From Bradyrhizobium sp. SSBR45G (GTDB taxonomy: Bacteria; Pseudomonadota; Alphaproteobacteria; Rhizobiales; Xanthobacteraceae): a DNA stretch of 64,000 bases. Of the stretch, positions 54,971-63,517 are shown one piece after another. Below the pieces are notes generated by a model that did not search any database, was not told the origin of the DNA, and saw nothing but the letters and a program-made list of their open reading frames with translations. Location of the stretch: positions 1 through 64,000 of the forward strand of contig NZ_BSCT01000005.1 in the NCBI RefSeq assembly GCF_030159255.1, written 5' to 3'. The translations under genes and the position numbers were made by a program. How positions within the stretch are numbered: position 1 is the first letter of the stretch; each line of letters begins with the position of its first letter.

Positions 54971-57159
54971 GGGATCGCAGACGCCGTGCGCTCGCTGTCG
55001 TCCTGCGACAGCACAGCCGACCAGAGATCGACGGCGAGACCGGAGGCTGCGCTCTCCTGGACTGCCAGCGTGGCACGGGTCGTCGCCAACAATGACCGCA
55101 GCGGAATCGGCATCGGGGCGCCCGAGCGAACGCTGTCGACGAAGGCGGCCAGCATCGGCCCCTGCCCCTTGTCCAGCGCGCCTTTTTTCGCCAGGCGGCT
55201 TCCCTTGCGCCAGCTCTCGTAGCGGGAGAAGTTGTCGAACCTGACGAAGCCCGCGGGCCCCGAAGCCTCGAGCAGCTCCTTCGGCACCCGCGAGTCGCCG
55301 CCGGTCAGGTAGCTCAGCGTCGCGATCGATCCGTCGGCGAAGCCGAGGGTGGCCACCAGATTATCGATGTCCTGGCCCGCCGCCGACGCCGTGACGCGGA
55401 CCGGCTCGGATCCGATCCACCAGCTCAGCGCGTCGATGAAGTGGCCGCCCTCCCCGGCAAAGCGGCTTCCCTCGGTTTCCGCCTGCGCATACCAGGACGT
55501 CTTCTCCAGCGGCCCGGCAACGACGCGGTATTGCACGACTTGCGCAGCGGGACAGGAGAAGGCGTCGCGGGCCGCAGCGAGCAGCGGCGAGAAGCGCCGG
55601 TTGAAGCCGACCATCAGGCGATCATTGCCGGTCTGGTGAACGGCCTCGACGATGCGAGCGAGCGAGGCGCCATCGAGCGCCAGCGGCTTCTCGACGAACA
55701 CGGCCTTGCCGGCGCGAAGCGCTTGCACCGCCAGATCGGCGTGCGAGGCATGACGCGTGGCAATCAGGACAGCATCGATGTCGTCGGCCTCGAGCACGCT
55801 CGCCGCGCTGGTCGAGGCGCGGGCAAAGCCGAACTTCCGGGCCGCGGTGGCGCCGCTGAGGCCGGTGTTGGTCACGACCTCGACCAGATCGACACGATCA
55901 TTGGCAACCAGTTGCGGCAGCAGCATGCTGGAGGCATAGGCCCCGGCCCCGATCACGCCGAGCCGGACCCGATCCTTGGTCAGGACGGCCCGCGGACGAT
56001 ACGCAATGCGGTCCGACCGCTCGGCATCGGCAGGATATGAGAACAGCACGCCAAGGCTTTCAGCACTGCCCTGGCTCAGGCGCTCGTACGCGGAGACGGC
56101 GCCATCGAAAGCCACGACGTCGGTGACGAGCGACGTGAAGTCCAGCTGCCCGTCGGCGAGCAGAGCGACGATCGCCTCCATGTTGCGCCGCTCGGTCCAG
56201 CGCACCTGTCCGATCGGATAGTCGATGCCGCCCTCCTCATAGAGCGGGTCGTAGCGGCCCGGCCCGTAGGAGCGCGAGAAGCGGACGTCGAGCTCCTTGT
56301 CGTAGAAGTCGTTCCACGGCAGGTTGAGCGTGCATTTGCCGATGTCGACGATGCGGCCGCGGTCACGCAGCAGATCGGCCGCGCGCCTCGCCAGATCGGG
56401 GTCGTTGCTGCCCGCCGTGATGAAGACGCAGTCGACGCCGTGGCCCGCGGTCAATTGCGCGACCCTGCTGGAGAAGTCCTCGGCGCCGTCATCGGACGCG
56501 ACGGCACAAAACGCCGCGCCTGCCGCCTCCGCAAGCCGGCAACGCTGCTCCAATCGATCCAGGCCGACCGCGCGCACGCCGGCGCTGCGCAGCAGCCGCA
56601 CGAGAATCTGCCCGATCAGGCCGAGGCCGATGACGCAGACCGTCTCGCCCAGGCGCGTCTCCGACTGGCGCATCGCCTGCAGCGCGATCGCAGCGATCGT
56701 CGTGAAAGCCGCCTGATCCAGCGGCGCGCCATCGGGAAGCGGCACGCAGAGATTGACCGGAACCCAATTGTATTCGGCGTGGGTGGCGTATTGATTGCCG
56801 GCACAGCAGACGCGCTGGCCGACATGGAAGCCGCTGACGCCCTCGCCGATCTCGACCACGGTGCCCGAGCTGGAATAGCCGAGCGGGGTGAATGAATCGA
56901 GCTTGTTCATGACCTTGTTGTAGGTCGCAAGCAGTCCCTGCTGGCGCACCGACCGCACCACCTTGGCGACCTGATCCGGCCGTGCCCGCGCCTTGCCGAG
57001 CAGCGACAGGCGGCCCTCGGAAAATTTCATCAGCTCGGTGCCGGTCGAGACGGCCGAGAACGCCGTGCGCACCACGACGCCGCCAGCCCGGCAGCGCGGC
57101 GCGGGCACGTCGATCAATTTGAGCTCGCCGGTCTTATAGTTCTGTGCGATCTGCTTCAC
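54967..57159 (-). CDS. Fused MDR dehydrogenase and Gfo/Idh/MocA oxidoreductase
   Basis: A 730-residue protein of two dehydrogenases. The first half is a zinc-type medium-chain dehydrogenase/reductase: GYSSSGTVVEIGEGVSGF, AGNQYATHAEY and VIGLGLIGQILVRLL (NAD site near 175). The second half is a Gfo/Idh/MocA oxidoreductase: LGVIGAGAYASSMLLPQL (near 400), LIATRHASHADLAVQAL and FVEKPLAL with the catalytic lysine of EKP. The fused form is found with heparinase-like and glycosyltransferase genes in polysaccharide clusters; the reaction is unknown, presumably redox change of a sugar nucleotide or glycan. It starts at GTG 57159, and its stop overlaps the next start. Confidence 0.9.
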   Translation of the reverse strand: MKQIAQNYKTGELKLIDVPAPRCRAGGVVVRTAFSAVSTGTELMKFSEGRLSLLGKARARPDQVAKVVRSVRQQGLLATYNKVMNKLDSFTPLGYSSSGTVVEIGEGVSGFHVGQRVCCAGNQYATHAEYNWVPVNLCVPLPDGAPLDQAAFTTIAAIALQAMRQSETRLGETVCVIGLGLIGQILVRLLRSAGVRAVGLDRLEQRCRLAEAAGAAFCAVASDDGAEDFSSRVAQLTAGHGVDCVFITAGSNDPDLARRAADLLRDRGRIVDIGKCTLNLPWNDFYDKELDVRFSRSYGPGRYDPLYEEGGIDYPIGQVRWTERRNMEAIVALLADGQLDFTSLVTDVVAFDGAVSAYERLSQGSAESLGVLFSYPADAERSDRIAYRPRAVLTKDRVRLGVIGAGAYASSMLLPQLVANDRVDLVEVVTNTGLSGATAARKFGFARASTSAASVLEADDIDAVLIATRHASHADLAVQALRAGKAVFVEKPLALDGASLARIVEAVHQTGNDRLMVGFNRRFSPLLAAARDAFSCPAAQVVQYRVVAGPLEKTSWYAQAETEGSRFAGEGGHFIDALSWWIGSEPVRVTASAAGQDIDNLVATLGFADGSIATLSYLTGGDSRVPKELLEASGPAGFVRFDNFSRYESWRKGSRLAKKGALDKGQGPMLAAFVDSVRSGAPMPIPLRSLLATTRATLAVQESAASGLAVDLWSAVLSQDDSERTASAIP

Positions 57160-57235
57160 GGTCTGCTCGATGTCCGGTCAACGGCGCCTTCTAGCGCGCC
57201 GGCTCGCTTCATAGAAGAAAAGACAAGCTCGATGG

Positions 57236-58501
57236 TTAGTTTTGCTGCTCACCGGGTTCCGATTCGGTGAGCAGGACCGGCCGCGGTCCGACCTCCAGCC
57301 GGCCGTCGACAATCACGCTCTTGCGGCCATCGAGGTCCTGGCGGCGCCGGTAATTGCGGCCGGCCTGGTAGGTCGAGCTGCCGGCCGCGCTCCATACGAC
57401 CTGGCCGCTCCGGCCGTCGGGCAGGGTCAGTTCCAGCCGCCACAGCGAACGGCCGAGACGCGACAGCGTCTGCACTCGGGCACCATCGAGCCATTGGCGG
57501 ACGGTCCGGAAGGCGACGCCGGAGGCCAGCAGTCCGGAGGCTGAATCCCACAGGCGTCCGAAATCGGAGCCGCCGCCATCGATCTCATACCAATAGGAGC
57601 GATCGACTCCCACCGCCCATTTCATCAGATAAGAGCGCGCGAGATAGGCCGCCTGATTGTCGTCCTTGAGCGGCCAGCCGGCCTCCGTGTCCCACATCGG
57701 CTTGCCCTGCAAACCCTGCGCGGCCAGCATGGCCTTGAAGCGCTGAATGACCGGCAGCACCGCTTCCGGATCGCTCACATAGCCATGGAACGCAAACACG
57801 TCGGCATATCGGCCTCCCCCCTTGTCGAGGAACGCCGATTGCCAGCGGTAGCCTTCGGCGGTGCCGTTCGACGATGGCGTCAAGACGATCAGCGTCGGAT
57901 CGATCGACTTGATGATCTCGTAGGCCCGCTGCTGCAGCCTGACCATCGTCTCGACGTCGCCGGAATAGTATTTGGGATCCTCCGGCTCGTTCCAGATCTC
58001 CCAATACCGGATCCGCCCCGCCGCCCGCGTCACCGCCGCGCGCACCCAATCCTCCCAGACGCCGAGGTCGGCCGGCGGCGAACTGGCGCCAGGGCTGAAG
58101 GCCGGCAGCGCATCCCTCGACGCCGCCGCCCAGCGCGGCGTGTAGGCCAGATTGAACACGACATCGAGACGGCGCTGCTCGGCATCCTGAAGGATGCGAT
58201 CGAAGCGCGTCCAGTTATAGACGCCGGGCGCCGGATTGACCTGCGCCCAATAGATCGCGCCCCACAGCCGAACGGTGCTGAAGTCGAGCGGGGCCCAGGG
58301 ACGCGGCAGGCCGATTGCGTTCACCGTCATGCCGAAATAGCTCGAAGGGACCGGCGTCCGCGCCCGCTCCGCCGGAGCCGCCATCGCTTCGACGCCCGAC
58401 GGCCTGGAGACCAGGTACGCTGCAGCAGCAGCACAGCCCAGAACGAGCAGCACCAGCGACACACGGAGCTTGCGGCGGGTGCCGCGCGGAACGGCCTTCA
58501 T
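57236..58501 (-). CDS. Membrane-anchored or exported GH39-like glycoside hydrolase
   Basis: A 421-residue protein. An N-terminal hydrophobic segment (VSLVLLVLGCAAAAAYLVS) is a signal peptide or anchor. The rest is a clan GH-A barrel: RLWGAIYWAQVNPAPGVYNW, WEIWNEPEDP with Glu172 as likely acid/base, and MWDTEAGWP with Glu273 as likely nucleophile. This resembles GH39 xylosidases and PslG-type exopolysaccharide hydrolases, which trim or help release a polymer in the periplasm. ATG 58501 is preferred over a TTG 15 bases upstream. It follows the promoter region shared with the GT4 gene at 58660. Confidence 0.88.
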   Translation of the reverse strand: MKAVPRGTRRKLRVSLVLLVLGCAAAAAYLVSRPSGVEAMAAPAERARTPVPSSYFGMTVNAIGLPRPWAPLDFSTVRLWGAIYWAQVNPAPGVYNWTRFDRILQDAEQRRLDVVFNLAYTPRWAAASRDALPAFSPGASSPPADLGVWEDWVRAAVTRAAGRIRYWEIWNEPEDPKYYSGDVETMVRLQQRAYEIIKSIDPTLIVLTPSSNGTAEGYRWQSAFLDKGGGRYADVFAFHGYVSDPEAVLPVIQRFKAMLAAQGLQGKPMWDTEAGWPLKDDNQAAYLARSYLMKWAVGVDRSYWYEIDGGGSDFGRLWDSASGLLASGVAFRTVRQWLDGARVQTLSRLGRSLWRLELTLPDGRSGQVVWSAAGSSTYQAGRNYRRRQDLDGRKSVIVDGRLEVGPRPVLLTESEPGEQQN

Positions 58502-58659
58502 CTCACCGGCCCTCAAAATCGCTGTCCTTGTAATACCTTAACACCGGCCCGGCACGGCTCTTAACATAGATCGCGTTGAGCGTTGGACAAAGTTCGGCCT
58601 TCTTGTTAACGCTCGGACGTTAATATCACGCAAGCCGGTTCCTCTTGCCTAGACGCCTC
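58502..58659. promoter_or_regulatory. Divergent promoter region with CGTTAA inverted repeat
   Basis: This 158-base gap separates the divergent hydrolase and GT4 genes. It contains TTAACG-N6-CGTTAA at 58606-58623, about 36 bases before the GT4 start, in operator-like position. The element resembles the TTAACGTTAA palindrome at 20771. Confidence 0.45.
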
Positions 58660-59931
58660 ATGCTGCATTCAAAGCCCCCGCGGCGCATTCTGATGATCGT
58701 CGAGAATCTGCCGGTCCCGTTCGATCGGCGCGTCTGGTGTGAGGCGACGTCGCTCAGGAAGGCCGGTTACGAGGTCGCGGTCATCTGCCCGAAAGGGCGT
58801 GGACATGACGCGTCCTATGAGCTGCTGGAAGATATTCACATCTACCGCCATCCGCTTCCGGTCGAAGCACGCGGCATTGCGGCCTATTTCATCGAATATC
58901 CGACGGCGCTGTTCTGGGAGCTGCTGCTCGCCGTCAAGGTCGCCTGGAAGCACGGCTTCGACGCGATCCACGCCTGCAACCCGCCCGATCTGATCTTCCT
59001 GCTCGGCATCCTGTTCAAGCTGTTCGGCCGCAAGCGGTTCATCTTCGATCATCACGACGTCAATCCGGAACTGTACGAAGCCAAGTTCGGGCGCAAGGAC
59101 GTGTTCTGGAAGCTGCTGCGTCTGGTCGAATTCCTCACCTTCAAGACGGCCGACATCTCGATTGCGACCAACGAATCATACCGGGACATCGCGCTCGGCC
59201 GCGGCGGCATGCCTGCGGACCGCGTCTTCATCGTCCGGTCGGGCCCGAACCTGCAGCGTGTCCGTCCGCGTCCGGCCGATCCGGCGTGGCGGAACGGCCG
59301 CCGCTTCAGCGTCGGCTATATCGGTGTGATCGGCGAATCCGAGGGTCTGGACCTGCTCCTGCAGTCCATCGATCACATCGTTCACCAGCTCGGGCGAACG
59401 GACATCCAGTTCAACATCGCAGGCACCGGTCCGGCGTGGAACGCCATCGTGAAGCTGAGCGAGGCGATGAACCTCTCCGACTTCGTCACGTTCACCGGCT
59501 CGATCGGCGACGAAGCCTTGTTCACGATGCTCTCCACCGCCGACCTTTGCGTGAACCCGGACCGGGTGACGCCGATGAACGACATCTCCACGATGAACAA
59601 GATCATGGAGTACATGGCGCTCGGCAAGCCGATCGTCCAATACGATGTCCGCGAAGGACGCCGCTCGGCGCTCGATGCCTCGCTCTACGCCGTGAAGAAC
59701 GATCCGATCGACTTCTCGAACAAGATCATCGAACTGATCGACGCCCCTGAGCAGCGGGAGGCCATGGGCCAATACGGACGACAGCGGCTGGAAAAATCGC
59801 TGTCCTGGGATCACGAAGAACCGAAGCTGCTGGCCGCTTACGAGGCGCTGTTCTCGCAGACGCCCGGGCGTTCTCCCGTCGCGGTCGAGCCGACACGCGC
59901 CGTGCGCCCATCGAGCCCGCGATCGATTTGA
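58660..59931 (+). CDS. GT4-family glycosyltransferase
   Basis: A 423-residue retaining glycosyltransferase. The N-terminal domain has RILMIVENLPVPFDRRVWCEA and YDAIHACNPPDLIFLL; the donor-binding half has VGYIGVIGESEGLDLLLQS, NIAGTGPAWNAIVKL and NKIMEYMALGKPIVQYD with the family glutamate in KIMEYMALGKP. The tail after the last helix is Pro/Arg-rich and variable. ATG 58660 is chosen; a TTG 15 bases upstream is the alternative. It begins the plus-strand group that continues with the AlgD-like gene. Confidence 0.92.
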   Translation: MLHSKPPRRILMIVENLPVPFDRRVWCEATSLRKAGYEVAVICPKGRGHDASYELLEDIHIYRHPLPVEARGIAAYFIEYPTALFWELLLAVKVAWKHGFDAIHACNPPDLIFLLGILFKLFGRKRFIFDHHDVNPELYEAKFGRKDVFWKLLRLVEFLTFKTADISIATNESYRDIALGRGGMPADRVFIVRSGPNLQRVRPRPADPAWRNGRRFSVGYIGVIGESEGLDLLLQSIDHIVHQLGRTDIQFNIAGTGPAWNAIVKLSEAMNLSDFVTFTGSIGDEALFTMLSTADLCVNPDRVTPMNDISTMNKIMEYMALGKPIVQYDVREGRRSALDASLYAVKNDPIDFSNKIIELIDAPEQREAMGQYGRQRLEKSLSWDHEEPKLLAAYEALFSQTPGRSPVAVEPTRAVRPSSPRSI

Positions 59932-59942
59932 ACTGCGTCGAT

Positions 59943-59963
59943 CGGCCGGCGCGCGTTCGGCCG
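59943..59963 (+). terminator. Weak terminator-like hairpin after the GT4 gene
   Basis: CGGCCG at 59943-59948 can pair with CGGCCG at 59958-59963 across a 9-base loop and is followed by TTTACC, 12 bases after the stop codon. The stem is only 6 bp and the element may not terminate fully. Confidence 0.4.
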
Positions 59964-60076
59964 TTTACCGATCTGGAATGATTTCCACCGATTTGCGGGA
60001 CCTGTGATATCAGCGGTCTCACATTTGATCCCTTTGCCGCCGGGCGACACGTCCAGGAGGCTGTGAAAACATTACG

Positions 60077-61387
60077 ATGAACATCAGCATCTTCGGCCTC
60101 GGCTATGTGGGAACCGTCTGCGCGGCCTGTCTGGCAGAACTGGGACATACCATCATCGGCGTCGACAAGGCCGGTGCCAAGGTCGAGCTGATCCGGACCG
60201 GCCAGTCCCCGGTCATCGAGCCCGGCATCTCCGAAAAGGTCGCAAAGGCCGTCGCGAACGGACGCCTGACCGCGTCGGCGGATGCCACGATGGCCATCGC
60301 TGCATCCGACATCTCGATGATCTGCGTGGGGACCCCCTCCGCGGCATCGGGCGACCTCGACCTGACCGCCATTCGTCAGGTCGCAGCCGAAATCGGTCGC
60401 GGCCTCAAGGACAAGCCAACGCCGCATCTGATCGTCATCAGGTCGACGGTGCTGCCGGGAACCTCGCAGAAGATCGTCGTGCCTCTTCTCGAGGAAGCCT
60501 CGGGCAAGAAGGCGGGGACGGACTTCGAGGTCAGCTTCAATCCCGAGTTCCTGCGGGAGGGATGCGCGATTGCCGACTTCAACACGCCGTCGAAGACGGT
60601 CGTCGGCGCCGACCGAAAGGAAACGGCCGAGCGCGTCCTGGCGCTTTACGATGAGCTCCCCGGCGCCAAGATCGCGACATCGATCGAAACCGCCGAGCTC
60701 GCCAAGTACATCGACAACAGCTGGCATGCCCTCAAGGTCGCGTTCGCCAACGAGGTCGGCGTGATCGCCAAGACGCTGGACATCGACAGCCGCGACGTGA
60801 TCGATATCTTCCTGCAGGATACGCGTCTGAACATCTCGGCCGCCTATCTGCGACCTGGCTTCGCCTTCGGCGGCTCGTGTCTCCCAAAGGACGTCAAGGC
60901 GCTCAAGCATCTCGCGCAAAGTCATGGGCTGTCCGTGCCGGTGATCGAGAACGTCCTGCCGAGCAACGACATGGTGATGTCGCGCGGCGTCGACTGGATC
61001 CTGTCCCAGGCGGGCCGGAAGGTGGCGTTTCTCGGGATCAGCTTCAAGGCCGGCACTGACGATGTGCGCGAGAGCCCGTTCGTCCTTCTGGTCAACAGGC
61101 TGCTGAGCCAGGACCGCGAGGTCCGCGTCTACGATCCCAATGTGCGACTGTCGCAGCTGATCGGCGCCAACCGGGACTTCCTGATGCGCAACCGGCAGAT
61201 TGCCGAGATCCTCGTCGACGACGTTGCCGAGGCGATAGGCTGGGCTGACATCATCGTGCTGACGACGAACGATCCGCGCTTCATCCAGGCCCTCAGCGGC
61301 ACCCGCAGCGGCCAGACGATTCTGGAGCTGACCGAAGCCCGGCTTCCCGAAGATGTTCGCGCAACGGTGAAGGGCTTTCACTGGTGA
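60077..61387 (+). CDS. UDP/GDP-sugar 6-dehydrogenase, closest to GDP-mannose dehydrogenase AlgD
   Basis: Two NAD-dependent oxidations turn a nucleotide sugar into its uronic acid. The 436-residue protein has the Rossmann start MNISIFGLGYVGTVCAACL, VGTPSAASGDLDL, RSTVLPGTSQ, FNPEFLREG, KYIDNSWHALKVAFANE and the active-site motif FGGSCLPKD with Cys268. By eye it is more like Pseudomonas AlgD (GDP-mannose to GDP-mannuronate) than typical UDP-glucose dehydrogenases, but the substrate is unproved. The AGGAGG at 60055-60060 lies 16 bases before the ATG, an unusually long spacing; a five-codon frame GTG...TGA between them overlaps the start. The next methyltransferase starts within its stop codon. 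Confidence 0.92.
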   Translation: MNISIFGLGYVGTVCAACLAELGHTIIGVDKAGAKVELIRTGQSPVIEPGISEKVAKAVANGRLTASADATMAIAASDISMICVGTPSAASGDLDLTAIRQVAAEIGRGLKDKPTPHLIVIRSTVLPGTSQKIVVPLLEEASGKKAGTDFEVSFNPEFLREGCAIADFNTPSKTVVGADRKETAERVLALYDELPGAKIATSIETAELAKYIDNSWHALKVAFANEVGVIAKTLDIDSRDVIDIFLQDTRLNISAAYLRPGFAFGGSCLPKDVKALKHLAQSHGLSVPVIENVLPSNDMVMSRGVDWILSQAGRKVAFLGISFKAGTDDVRESPFVLLVNRLLSQDREVRVYDPNVRLSQLIGANRDFLMRNRQIAEILVDDVAEAIGWADIIVLTTNDPRFIQALSGTRSGQTILELTEARLPEDVRATVKGFHW

Positions 61388-62109
61388 ACGCGCGCGGCCC
61401 GACAGACGAGGCGCGTCGTCGGCCAGCCATCGATTTCCACGACGACATCGCCACGCGCTGGGAAACCCTGCACCGCAGCCGCGCGTTCAAGGCGCGGACG
61501 GCCACGATGCTCGGCCTGTTGCCGCGGCAGGATCTCGCCGGCCAGCGCTGGCTCGATGCCGGATGCGGCACGGGGACATTGTCGCGTCTCCTGGCACAGC
61601 GCGGCTGCGTGGTGACCGGCGTCGACGCATCCGCCGAGATGATCGGCCTGGCGCGGCGCTTCCAGGCCGATACGGAGCAGCCTGCCGGACTGCGCTTCGA
61701 CCAGATCGCCACGATCGAGTCCCTGCCGTTCTCCGACGGTTCATTCGACGGCGTTCTATGCGCCAGTGTCCTCGAATACGTCCCCGACGTCGCCGGTGCC
61801 TTGCGCGAAATCCATCGGGTGCTGCGTCCCGACGGACTGGTGCTGCTGTCGATTCCCAATCGCGCATCGTTGCTGCGGCAAGGCTTCAAGCTGGCCTTCG
61901 CTGCTTCATCAAGAATCGGGGCGCGGCCGGTCTTCCGCTACATGGCGGTCTCGAAATTCGAGGCCTCGGCAGACGCCGCGACACAGATGATGAAGGACAT
62001 CGGATTTTCCGTGCTGGGCCTCAATTTCAGCGGCACTCCGCTGCCGGCCTTCCTCGATCACAGCCCGCTGTTCGGCACCTTGATCAACATTCTCGCGCGC
62101 CGCACCTGA
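61384..62109 (+). CDS. SAM-dependent methyltransferase
   Basis: A 241-residue class I methyltransferase with GDLAGQRWLDAGCGTGTLSRLLAQ (SAM-binding DAGCGTG), a VVTGVDAS acidic loop, LPFSDGSFDGVLCASVLEYV and REIHRVLRPDGLVLLSIP. It starts at GTG 61384, overlapping the TGA of the AlgD-like gene (GTGA), so translation is coupled and it probably methylates the polymer or precursor made with that enzyme's uronic acid. Convergent with the next methyltransferase. Confidence 0.88.
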   Translation: MNARGPTDEARRRPAIDFHDDIATRWETLHRSRAFKARTATMLGLLPRQDLAGQRWLDAGCGTGTLSRLLAQRGCVVTGVDASAEMIGLARRFQADTEQPAGLRFDQIATIESLPFSDGSFDGVLCASVLEYVPDVAGALREIHRVLRPDGLVLLSIPNRASLLRQGFKLAFAASSRIGARPVFRYMAVSKFEASADAATQMMKDIGFSVLGLNFSGTPLPAFLDHSPLFGTLINILARRT

Positions 62110-62121
62110 CGCGCGTCGGCG

Positions 62122-62826
62122 CTATGCCCTGATAGCCATCAGCGACTTCGTCAGCCCGAGATATCGCTCGCGGTAGATCCGGGCGTCCGGAAACATCTGC
62201 TGCAGCTCGTCGCCATCGAACAGGTACCAGTCCGGCGCCGTCTTCTTGAACCAGAACCGATTGAACAGATCGATCACGGCGATCTGCGACCGGCGAGGCA
62301 GGACAACGATCAGCCCCGGCAGCCAGGTGTGGCTCTCGATCGGAAAATAGCGATACGGCGTCTGGACATAGAACGATCGCGCGACCCTCGATACTTCATT
62401 GGCAAATCGCAATTGATGCGCGCGCGCGACGTCGTGAAACTGCTGATCATCGGTGATCTTGACGACCTGCTGCTTTGGTCCGGTGACATGCTCGATCACC
62501 GACGAGCAGAAGCAGAAGTCGAATTCCTGATCGGAGAATGGAAGGCGCGCGGTCTCCTCGAGAAGAACCGTCTTGAACCCATAGCGCTGCCGGGCCACCG
62601 CAAGATCCGTCGCCGAGATGTCGCAGACGGTGATGTTCTTGTGCTCGGGAAGAATCTCACGGATGTGACGGCCCGTTCCGCCGCCGAGGTCGAGAACGCT
62701 GGCGCCGCGCGGGATGTCGACCGTCTGCACGAGGAAGTCCCCGCGACGGCGGCGCGCCGCAGCGGAAAATCGAGCTTGCAATCTGTCCAACAAGATCAGA
62801 CCTCCGGCTAACGCCAAGTTCGGCAT
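62122..62826 (-). CDS. SAM-dependent methyltransferase
   Basis: A 234-residue protein with SAM motif VLDLGGGTGRHIREIL, a TVCDISATDLAVA acidic loop, LPFSDQEFDFCFCSSVIEHV and later a hydrophobic LIVVLPRRSQIAVIDLFNRFWF segment that may touch the membrane. It ends GLTKSLMAIRA. The ATG at 62826 is taken because the frame upstream overlaps the next methyltransferase gene in another frame. The substrate is unknown but is probably a surface glycan, given the neighbours. Confidence 0.82.
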   Translation of the reverse strand: MPNLALAGGLILLDRLQARFSAAARRRRGDFLVQTVDIPRGASVLDLGGGTGRHIREILPEHKNITVCDISATDLAVARQRYGFKTVLLEETARLPFSDQEFDFCFCSSVIEHVTGPKQQVVKITDDQQFHDVARAHQLRFANEVSRVARSFYVQTPYRYFPIESHTWLPGLIVVLPRRSQIAVIDLFNRFWFKKTAPDWYLFDGDELQQMFPDARIYRERYLGLTKSLMAIRA

Positions 62827-62866
62827 GGCAATGTGGAACGGCCGGGATCGGCCTATCCCCGGCCAC

Positions 62867-63517
62867 TCATTTGACCGCTTCGAAAAAGATCGACTCGTCG
62901 GGCCTGTTGTCGAGCAGCTCGAGATCCGGGCAACGCCCCTGCCGATAACCACACGCTTCGGTCTGCGAGAAGCCGGCCTCACGAAACAGCGTCGCAAGCG
63001 ATTCGCGCGTGAACCCCCAATGATGCGCGAAGGCCACGTCCCGGCGCGTGGTGACTTCGAACATCCCCTGCAGAAAAGCCTGCGGACGCGCGGCATCATA
63101 GAGAGCCACGATGCGTTCGACATCGGGAACGACGACCCGGCACACCCCGCCGGGAACGAGCACGCGATGCGCCTCGCGGACCAGGCGTTCGATCTCGTCG
63201 GGAAACAGATGCTCGAACACGTGCGCGCTGAAGATCGCCGACGTGCTTGCATCCGCGAACGGCAGCGGCTTCGTCAGGTTCACGTAGCGCAGCATGGCGA
63301 ACTTGCCGCTGCGATGCTCCGCGTAGCGGCTGTCGCCGATCAAGCCGAGAGCGTGAAGCACGGTCGCAGCGAAGGGAATGCGGGCGATCCAGAGATGCGG
63401 CGTGATGTCGGTATTGATCCAGCCCTCAATGCCGCAATTGAAGGCTCCGATATGGAGCTTTGCGTTGGATGGCATCACCGACGTCCCCGTCATTGGCAAG
63501 GTGGGATCAGTCCTCAC
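62867..63517 (-). CDS. SAM-dependent methyltransferase-like protein
   Basis: A 216-residue protein of the methyltransferase-11 type seen in glycan clusters: AKLHIGAFNCGIEGWINTDI replaces the usual glycine-rich SAM motif, and FSAHVFEHLFPDEIERLVREAHRVLVPGGVCRVVVPD holds the helix and post-motif. It starts at GTG 63517, with GGAGG five bases upstream, and this start overlaps the TGA of the flippase-like gene (GTGA), so translation is coupled. The altered SAM motif leaves some doubt about activity. Confidence 0.82.
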   Translation of the reverse strand: MRTDPTLPMTGTSVMPSNAKLHIGAFNCGIEGWINTDITPHLWIARIPFAATVLHALGLIGDSRYAEHRSGKFAMLRYVNLTKPLPFADASTSAIFSAHVFEHLFPDEIERLVREAHRVLVPGGVCRVVVPDVERIVALYDAARPQAFLQGMFEVTTRRDVAFAHHWGFTRESLATLFREAGFSQTEACGYRQGRCPDLELLDNRPDESIFFEAVK

